A DNA stretch of 64,000 bases from Anaspis maculata. Its lineage: Eukaryota; Arthropoda; Insecta; Coleoptera; Scraptiidae. Shown here one piece after another: positions 56,132 through 64,000 of the stretch. The notes beneath the pieces were generated by a model. The model saw only the letters and a list, made by a program, of their open reading frames with translations, did no database searches and was not told the origin of the DNA. Position 1 is the first letter of the stretch. Each line of letters opens with the position of its first letter. Location of the stretch: positions 20,484,892 to 20,548,891 of the forward strand of contig OX421964.1 of the NCBI GenBank assembly GCA_949128115.1, written 5' to 3'. A program made the position numbers and the translations under genes.

Positions 56132-57816
56132 CATAGCCTACGGAAAGAAGGAAGAATTGACGGCAGAGCTGGAGAAACTACAAATGGATTATATAGGTGT
56201 AACAGAGACGAAGAGAAAAGGCAAGGGTGTGCTGCAATTACCAAACAGCTACTGGATGTACTGGTCAGGAGTGGACGAGGGCGAGAATGCAAGAGTAGGA
56301 GTAGCAATACTCATCAAAGGGGACAAGATGAGATGTGTGCAGAGGAAGCGACTATTAATGAAATAATGCTATCTGTTGATATCTCGGAGGGGAAAGGAGA
56401 AGAAGAATACACTTTCATAGTGGCCTATGGCCCGAACGAGGATGCAAGGAAGAACGAAAAGGACAACTTCTACAACGAACTACAGATGGAGGTAGATAGA
56501 AGCACCCACAAGATAATAATAATGGAAGACCTTAACGGAAGAGTAGGTAGTAAGAATATAGGAGTGGAGTGGTGCCTAGGAAAGCAGGGAGAAAGTGCAA
56601 GAAATACAAAGGACATATAGAACTTAGCTTGGTGAACGAATTAAAAATCGGAAACGCGCACTTTATTCACAAAGAAATACATAAAATAACGAGGAAAGTA
56701 CAGAGTAGAAACGAGGAATCGATAATCGATTATTTTCTGGTAAACAAAGGCATATAGAATGATGTGACAGACATAAGAGTGAGAAGAGAACCCGAGATTG
56801 GAAGCGATTATTATTTAGTAGTCATGAAAATCAGGAAACAGGAATGGCAAGGCAGAGGCGTTTACCTCTATCGATTTTGACCCAATTTTTGATCTTTGAC
56901 TTTTTTCACCTCATTTTCAACTTTTCTGCTCAATCTTGATTTTTTTTTTTAATTTTTTTTTTACATGTTTGTATTTTAAGTATCTGTCTTTTGAATTTTC
57001 AATAGTTGCCTATTCAATCGCACTCACACACAAAGTTCCCTTGAGGAACTTTAAGTGAGGCTTACTCTTTTCCCACTACAACTCTTTTCCCAGATGTAAA
57101 GGGTAGAAAGGTCATAAACAAAGAGATGAAATGCTATAGACTGACCTGCCCAAATGTGAATGACACATTTCAAATGGCACTAAACACCACCTTAGAAAAA
57201 ACCAAACCAAAGGAAAGAGACACGGACATGGAGAAAATATGGAAGCTGTGGGTTGGTTGACAAGACTGGTGAACAGAGACACAAAAAGAACGAACTGGTT
57301 GACGGAGAGGACCAAGGCAGCAGTCAAAGAGAAAAAAACGAAAGTGGAATAAATACATAGGAACGAGAAAAGCTAGCCATTACGTAGAATAAAGAAAAAG
57401 CAAGGAAGCAGGCGAAAAGAGTAATTCTAGAGGAAAAAGAAAGATCTTGGAAATAATTTTGAGTGAGAATGACAAATGCATACAGGGGGAGCCAGAAGTC
57501 TTTCTTCAGTACAATCAGAGGCATGAGTCAAAAGAAAAACACAGTGCCGAAGAACTTGATAGATAAGGCAGGAAACACTATATTGAAGACGAAGGGCAGA
57601 TAATGGAAAGATGGAGAGAATACTTCGAAGAGCTACTAGAAGAGAGAGATGTAACACATGGAAGAACAAGAGAAAACACACCACAAAGGGAAACAACACG
57701 GGAAACAAAACAAAACGAGAAAATTACAGAACAAGAACTGCTAGCGGCAATAAGGAAAGCTGAGCTAGGAAAAGCACCGGGACACAACAAATTAACGAAT
57801 GAGATGTTGAAAAACC
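56132..57816 (+). pseudogene. RTE/CR1-like LINE endonuclease and pre-RT region, inverted
   Basis: On the plus strand: M-D-Y-I-G-V-T-E-T-K-R-K-G-K-G (catalytic Glu region of the APE-type endonuclease), V-A-I-L-I-K, F-I-V-A-Y-G-P-N-E-D-A, D-L-N-G-R-V-G, S-I-I-D-Y-F-L-V. Then G-S-D-Y-Y-L-V at about 56800, where active enzymes have S-D-H. After an interruption (56850-57095) come K-E-M-K-C-Y-R-L and, at 57600-57816, R-W-R-E-Y-F-E-E-L-L-E-E-R and G-K-A-P-G-x-N-K-L-T-N-E-M-L-K-N-L. Several frameshifts and stops. Similarity ends abruptly after MLKNL. Confidence 0.8.
56850..57095. repeat. Insertion within the LINE linker region
   Basis: About 245 bases (AT-rich, with T-runs near 56940 and a segment AGTGAGGCTTACTCTTTTCCC) separate the endonuclease from the next LINE-like coding block. 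The inverse of the latter segment is found at 28039. Confidence 0.5.
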
Positions 57817-57879
57817 TGACACACGTTCACACATGTAGATCCAGAGGTGACCCGATACAATTCGTGGGATTTTAATTAA

Positions 57880-59460
57880 TTTGGAGCTGAATAGGTGATG
57901 AGCGTTCACCATTTTGTTTTCAATTTCCAGCAAAACGACTTGAGAATTTCTTTATTTACATGTCCGTCTTTCTCAACTATCGATTTTCAACAGTCATATT
58001 TAAAATTTCGACGTTTCGAGGGGCGGAATTGAGTGAAATTTTTTGACAGCTGTCAGGAGCACCACTTTGTTTGTATTTATTAACCAATCGACGTGCGATT
58101 TCAAATACACATATATCCACTTGTGACCGAAACTCACTTCCATTAGTTGAATTTGACATTTTGACGTTTCCGAGGCCGAAATTAATTGATTTGTTTTTGT
58201 TATCGACATGAAATTCTCCCTATTTGATGAATATCAAACAGTTCAATTTGACATTTTGACAGTTTCAAGGCCGCCATATTGAACTTTTGCATTTTGCAAC
58301 CGATTGGATTTGGGATTTTCAACTTATAGCTGCTTTGGGTAGGCAATCGAGATGCATGTCCATTTTCGATTTTTGACTTTTCAAAAAGCCGCCATATTGA
58401 AGTTTTTTTGCATTTTTCAACCGATCAGATTGGAATTTTCAACCTGTACCTACTTTAGAATAGACAATCGAGATGCATCTGTCAAATTTGACATTTTGAC
58501 GTTTCAAAAGGCCGCCATATTGAACTTTTGCATTTTTCAACCGATTTGATTGGAATTTTTAACCTCTACTTGCTTTGGTTAGGGAATCGAGGTGCATCAG
58601 CCAAATTATCCAACTTTTGCATTTTTCAACTGATCCGATTGGGATTTTCAACCTATACCTCAAAATTCGTCTGTCAAACTTTGATTTTTGACGTTTCAAG
58701 AGACCGTCATATAGGCGCTCTGCACATTTTGAATCTTCCGCCCGTTTCAGCACCCTCATGCGGCAGTCACAAACATATGTGTGAGGAAAATTGTCAATAT
58801 TGAGATTGATTATTTGTTGAAATTGACATTTGCAGGTGATATGATTATTCAAATGGCATTGTTGTTATGGAAGCAGATAACTTCCTGCGGCAAGTGTACA
58901 AAAAAAATCGCAACTCTTGACGCTGAAGCAAATCCGCAGAGTGCCTAACCGATCTGATTGAGATTTCAAGCCTATTTGCGATTTTAACTACCGATGGGGG
59001 CGCTGTAAACAAGATGGAGGATTGTAAGTTTTTCTGTCACCTGTCATCGTGCGTTGTATAACGGTTGTATTATTTGTGGTATTTGAGTTAATAATTATTA
59101 TTGATCGCTATTCAGAAAAAGTTCATTTTCTTGAGTAACTCGATCACCTATACAAGAAACCTTACAATTAGTGCGATCGTCATTGGTTATTTGACAAAAG
59201 CGACAGAACTGAGATGACGTAAAAACTTACAAACTCACTTCGCGATTTTAGCCGCCAGAGGGCGTCTAGATTTTTGAAATCGCGAGATAAGAAGACAATC
59301 GAGATGCATCTGTCAAACTCAGCATTTTGACATTTCCAATGCCGCCATATTGAACTTTTGTATTTCTCACCAGATTCACCAAATGAGTACTTAGTCAAGA
59401 GGGACAATCGAAATGCATTTGTCAAATTCAACATTTTGCACATACTTTTATTTCATCTTA
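57880..59460 (+). repeat. Tandem and scattered copies of a 120-bp unit
   Basis: CCGCCATATTGAACTTTTGCATTTT recurs near 58271, 58389 and 58512 (118 and 123 apart), degenerate at 58693, and again near 59344. Each unit also contains CAATCGAGATGCAT.TGTCAAATTTGACATTTTGAC and TTGGAATTTTCAACCT. The 97- and 91-codon ORFs are repeat-derived. Confidence 0.8.
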
Positions 59461-60036
59461 ATTTTTCCTACACATATTTAAGAAGGCTCCTATAAAAAAC
59501 ATAAATACACGGTTCTTCTTTTCTTTCCACTATACAGTGTCTTCCACGGCAGAACCTTCTTCACGGTTTAGGTTTTCATAACACTCATCGTCGCTTCCAT
59601 TTTCAAAATTGTGGTACTTCATCAATGTTTCCAGTATTTTTAGTAGTTTCCTTGTACAAAAATAGAAATACATAATACTAAAGAAAATAATGGTGTATCG
59701 ATTTTCCCTAACAACTTTTCACTGACCAGACACTACCCACTGACATGCGTTTCGTTCACAATAGAACTCTACAAGTCGAGGCAGAAATTTCAAAACATGC
59801 AAAAAACAAACATTTTTTCGATGTTCGATCTTACATAGTCAGTTTCTCACGCCTCTGCATAAAATTACTGAACTCGCCAAGGGAGAACCTGACCTCTGCC
59901 TAAAACAACGGAAAATCAACATTATGTAAACAATTCCCTTTCCACTTGTCCGGTGTCAGTGGAACAAATTCCCTGTCTACTTTCCAACCAATGCTGTCAC
60001 CCAGGCGACGGCTTGCCGGCGCCGGTGACAGCTAGT
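59461..60036. other. Unassigned sequence
   Basis: No gene recognised. GTGACAGCTAGTCGTATTGTCAC at the right edge leads into the next element. Confidence 0.4.
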
Positions 60037-60415
60037 CGTATTGTCACACGCGTCATTTTGAAGCACGAGGAGCGAAGCGACGAGTGATTCAATTGACGAG
60101 TGTGACAGTAGGTCTTATAAAACGTGTGTTATATACAATTTTTTTTCTATTTTGCAACTATTCCATGCTTTTTTCCGATAGAGAAATGTAAGATATGTAC
60201 CTCTGCTAACAAAATTGTTGGGAATTGCTCTTGATGGTGAAAGCACATCAGTTTTCTACAGAAAAAAGCCGTATTTTCCTGAAATAAATCCCTTCTGCGA
60301 AGTGATGTCACCTAAGCTGTCTCTTTTGTCAGTAAATGCTGACATGTTGATGTCATGCCCGCTGATGTTGCCAACATTTCTGAAATAAAAAAATGCGTAT
60401 CGAAATGGAGCTTCT

Positions 60416-60449
60416 TACGATACGCGAATGACGTCATTTGCGTATCGTA
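60416..60449. promoter_or_regulatory. 34-bp near-perfect palindrome centred on a CRE (TGACGTCA)
   Basis: TACGATACGCGAATGACG and its continuation form a palindrome with one mismatched pair, centred on TGACGTCA at 60429-60436. It is repeated in the right terminal repeat at 63087-63120. TGACGTCA is the CREB/ATF site; binding here is inference. Confidence 0.6.
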
Positions 60450-60483
60450 ATGACTTTCTTATAAACGCAAAATAGAAAAAGAC

Positions 60484-63051
60484 TTTTTTTCGACAGATCT
60501 CGACGTTTCAGTGTCTAATAAACGAAAAAACATTTTATTCTTGCGATTACCTTCTCATTTTTCGAAGAACTCGATAAAAAGTAAAAACAACTTCAGTACA
60601 TACCTCGGTACATACCTATACATAATCAAGTAATCAATCACAATATAATCGAAAATAATTCTGAAACAGACCATTTCCATTTCAGACTCCAGTTCCAGCC
60701 CGGTCCATAAAAAGCCTCTTCGAGTCGCCCTTAAATAACTTCCGTATTAATCACGTCCGTCAAACCCGATCCTCATTTTTATTAACGTTTGATGAATGAG
60801 AAACGGCAATAAACCATGAGCTGCATGCACCATGACATACCCACATAAGAATAAGGGATGGATGGCGAGCAGTTGTTTCAGGGCCCGGGACAAACAACCG
60901 CACATCTGCCACCAGGCGTGACTTGCAATATCTCTCAAGAGTTTCCATCGGAGACTTTACACACAATGCCACACAAGAAGTCACCCATCAGATGGTCCGC
61001 GCGCTAAAGGATTACGCGTCGACCGCATCCACCCATAAATTCCCTTTGCTAATAAAAAAGGGCCTCGCAGCAGTCCGGAAGCGGGCATGATGCACTGACG
61101 GTGCAGGTGAAAGCATGACAATTCCACCTGATCGTGAACCCTGACCTGCCGCAATAGCTGACCATCGAACAACCACCTGAGCCTTGACCAGGGTCAAACA
61201 ACCCTTTGACCATCGGCACGACGACGCTTTTTGTTGTGACGGAATGAATGGAAGGGCATGAACCTGTTTGGGTTTTTTTGCTCAGCAGAGGAAGTTCATT
61301 CTTGAAGCGCACTTGCATTACGAGTGGTGTTCAATTACGTTTCCGGTGCTGAAGAGCCCGGGGAGTTTCGTTAATAAAAGTGTTGTATGTGTGAGGATGC
61401 GAGGGGACGTAAATGCTTTTCGGGTCCAAATAAATGTGCAATTTTCAGGAAAGTAGGCGGATTGGATGTAGGGGTGCATAATAATTGCACTAGACAAGGC
61501 GAAGTTGTGGTTTTCCGGTTTCTAGATTTCTACACGTAAGTTCTGAACAGAACTTCGATCTGTTATCCAAGCTCTTACCGCTTTAGCATAGAGAAGGTAT
61601 TATATTAACCTTTATGTGTGAGGTGTGTTCGTTTTTTATCCACCGCAGGGGATTTTTTGTTTTACAACCCTAACGGGACATGCAGGTGGACGCAGCAGCG
61701 GACATCGTTCTTTTTGTTATCCGCATTTCAACGATGATGCTTTTAATTTCGTATGGGCCAATTTGATTCTTATTTAGGGCTAAAAATACGAAGATTTATG
61801 GATGCAGTCTTTGAAAGAGGCCGCGCTTTGACGTCGGCACGGAAAAATGCGATGTGGAGTAAATAAAGTGCAATTTGAGAGCAGACATGTTTGGCGAGAA
61901 AGCTGTAAATACTTTACGTGGAATAACAATAACAGCCGTACACGCTGCAAGTTTAGAAATTGGTGGAATAATTTATCTAGCGCACCCTGTAATAAACCAT
62001 TTATTGAGCTGGACCGGCCCTCAAAGGTGCCGACTCCGCCAGCATGACGACACCGAAGGCCCTACAACAATAGAAGCTGTCGGCGGAGCATCCCCATGGG
62101 ATGTATAGCAAGTTTTATTTTTTATGTCAATCATTGGCGTAATTTCGCCATAGAAAATGTTTCTCAAAACATCGTATTATAATAGTGTCTGAGTGCACTA
62201 AAAGAAATTGTATTATAAGTAGCTGTCTAATTTTATAATTGTTATCCTATTCAATTTTTAGCTTTCAGAAAACTAAGCTTTTCCGCAAATGGATTTTAAA
62301 ACGTTGCTAGGTACTGCAAAAAAATAGGAAAGTGCAATTTGGTGAAGAAAACAGCAATAAAATTAGGCATGAGGCAATTCGGCGCCGGTAACAACATTAT
62401 CTACTTTGAGAAAGCAAAGGAATTTTTTTAACGGTTTATAATTACTACGCCGAAAGTTGTTTTATTTCAATCAACTGCTGCTATGTCCTGCGATGAGGAC
62501 TTCTCTGAAGAAAAATTGAATAAATGAGCTTATGGATCCCGTATGAGAAGAGTGACATCAACAAATAAAAGAGTGCGGGACACAAATCCAGGACGCATTC
62601 TATTCGGATATATACTAAAGAAAACGAAAGGGAAGCTTTAGAAAAGGACGGAGCAAAATAAGAAGTATTGTCAACACGATTTGGTTCTGGATGGCTATTA
62701 CCAGGTGTGTACGTGTGTGCACAGTTGGCCATGCATTTAGAGCTTGCATTGAGCATGAGAGCTTTCTATCAAAATGATTTCAGAGACATAGGTATGCATT
62801 CAAAACAATTTTTTTAACCTGTGCAAAGCCATAATATGGATATATGCTTGTTTAATTTATTGTTTATCTATTCTAGTTTTTGTAAGAACTGAAAAAAGCG
62901 AAAAAGTTGGGTTGATCAAGTGTGCACTGTCAGCTGGACAGAATTTAAGCATATTTTAATTGACGGCTTGACAGTTGAAGCAAGTTATGGCCGCTTCATT
63001 TTTTGAGCTTCATCGTAAAATTGTAGCGAATTTTGTGTCCGAATTCACAAC
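60484..63051. other. Interior of the 3.5-kb element
   Basis: No coding region recognised on either strand. The stretch at 60880-61250 is GC-richer than its surroundings and has six overlapping short ORFs, which looks like base composition rather than coding. Confidence 0.4.
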
Positions 63052-63571
63052 GCAATTTTTTTATTTTGCGTCCATAAGAAAGTCATTACGATACGCAAAT
63101 GACGTCATTCGCGTATCGTAAGAAGCTCCATTTCGATATGCGTTTTTTTAATCCCCAAATGTTGGTAATATCAGCGGGCATGACATCGACATGACAGCAC
63201 TCACTGACAGAAGAGACAGCTTAGGTGACATCACTTCGCAGAAGGGGTTTATTTCAGAAAAATACGGCTCATTTCTGATGATAAACTGTGCTTTCACCAT
63301 CGAGAGCAATTCCCAGCAATTTTGTTAGCAGAGGCACATATTTTCCATTTTTTTATTGAAAAAAGCATGGAATAGTTGTAAAAAAGAAAAAATTGTATAT
63401 AACACCCGTTTTATAAGACCAATAATTATTGTCACAATCGTTGATTGAATCACTCGTCGCTTCGCTCCTTGTGCTTCAAAATGACGTGTGACAATACGAT
63501 GTCTTATAAAGTTTGTATTATAATATACTACTTTTTGATCGCTTTCTCAGTTAGAGCATATTTTTTGAATT

Positions 63572-63693
63572 ACGGGGTGTTTTTTCAAGTTATGGATTGG
63601 GGTAGGCTGTGCTCCAGCCAAAAATAGCCTCATTCTCCTGCATTTGGCCGGAGCACAGCCTGCTCTAATTCACAATTTTAAAAAAACACCCGG
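63572..63693. mobile_element. MITE of about 120 bp
   Basis: ACGGGGTGTTTTTTCAAGTTATGGA through GGCTGTGCTCC is mirrored by GGAGCACAGCCTG through TTTTAAAAAAACACCCGG, arms of about 45 bases. Confidence 0.7.
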
Positions 63694-63830
63694 CACATGT
63701 TACATAATTTCGAATGCTTTTTTGTCGGAAATGAAAGATACCTTCATTTCTCATTTAAACTTAATCAGTAAGAACGCAGCTCAAAGAATACATTATTTAC
63801 GTTATATGTATTGACATTTAAGGTGCGTTT

Positions 63831-63987
63831 AGTCAGCTTATTTAGCCGCAAGTTTTAGTTTTAGTCGCAAGCGCAGCGCCGCCCATTGGCTCTTACGAAC
63901 CAGCCTTCTCAGAACAGCCAATAAGCGATGCAGCGCTTATGGCTAAAATTAAATCTTGCGGCTAAATAAGCTGACTGAAGGCACCTT
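63831..63987. mobile_element. MITE with CAGCTTATTTAGCCGCAAG termini
   Basis: AGGTGCGTTTAGTCAGCTTA and TTTAGCCGCAAG are mirrored by CTTGCGGCTAAATAAGCTGACTG and GGCACCTT. Internal CCAATGGGC/GCCAATAAGCG-like segments extend the pairing. Flanks TTTA and TTAAA may hold the duplication. Confidence 0.75.
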
Positions 63988-64000
63988 TAAACATGTGGAG

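Larger units (their letters stand above)
60037..63498. mobile_element. 3.5-kb element with about 450-bp inverted termini
   Basis: CGTATTGTCACACG at 60037 is mirrored at 63498, and inverted similarity runs to about 60483 and 63052. Shared stretches include GGAGCGAAGCGACGAGTGATTCAA, CTCTGCTAACAAAATTG, ATCCCTTCTGCGAAGTGATGTCACCTAAGCTGTCTC and CATGCCCGCTGA (with few differences). The 2.5-kb interior has only short ORFs (91 codons or fewer), none recognised, so no transposase is seen. The arms differ by small indels. A target duplication is not evident. Confidence 0.7.

Noticed and set aside
60880..61260. GC-richer patch with six short ORFs as a possible gene in the 3.5-kb element
   Set aside because: All ORFs are under 95 codons, on overlapping frames, with no domain.

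Overview
This window looks like nuclear DNA from an insect, most likely a hemipteran; that is a guess from style, not a proven identity. It is AT-rich and has no operons, ribosome-binding sites or long intact ORFs. It carries one intron-containing tRNA-Tyr gene and is otherwise built from eukaryotic transposable elements: a Penelope-like fragment, Jockey-type and RTE/CR1-type LINE remnants, Tc1 transposase remnants, a solo LTR, a tRNA-Ser-like SINE head, many foldback/MITE elements and several satellites. I see no intact protein-coding host gene. Almost all ORFs over 60 codons are chance or repeat-derived, and the real coding traces are broken transposon pseudogenes.

Layout. 1-590: Penelope GIY-YIG endonuclease fragment inside a poly(A)/poly(T) inverted repeat. 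1937-3418 and 3880-5129: two giant foldback elements with the tRNA-Tyr gene (3601-3693) between them. 5.1-9.1 kb: nothing recognised. 9.36-10.14 kb: tandem repeat ending in a GACG/GACA microsatellite. 10427-13304: element with about 370 bp inverted repeats and TA-flanked ends carrying a decayed PIN/FEN-like nuclease gene. 13568-15660: foldback whose loop region was hit by an LTR retrotransposon, now a solo LTR. 15661-20267: TA-flanked element containing a 258-bp satellite, itself interrupted by a segment with a THAP-domain remnant. 20.3-26.3 kb: repeat mosaic with a 430-bp direct duplication. 27.4 kb: SINE head. 28.5-29.9 kb: arrays and palindromes with TACAGGGTG boxes. 30.0-31.04 kb: Jockey-like LINE 3' end. 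31.2-37.3 kb: small MITEs and LINE and Tc1 tails.

38538-39556: an array built on a 5-bp lattice of alternating nGAAn and nTTCn, i.e. about 1 kb of tandem heat-shock-element-like sequence. 39779-41193: nested foldbacks. 41.2-46.1 kb: nothing recognised. 47427-49196: second element with the same GGCCAGTCAA termini as the nuclease element, followed by a Tc1 transposase remnant. 49.84-50.4 kb: degenerate minisatellite. 52.6-53.2 kb: another arm of the 13.6-kb foldback family. 55370-57816: LINE remnant with the geometry of a twin-priming inversion. 57.9-59.45 kb: 120-bp tandem repeats. 60037-63498: element with about 450 bp inverted repeats containing a CRE-centred palindrome. 63.57-63.99 kb: two MITEs.

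Together these show repeated nesting of non-autonomous TA-target elements, several sharing terminal motifs (CAGGRTGGTCC, GGCCAGTCAA) or internal motifs (ATGGCGGC). The sequences most worth follow-up are the heat-shock-element array, the nuclease-carrying element and the ATGGCGGC motif shared by otherwise different repeats.
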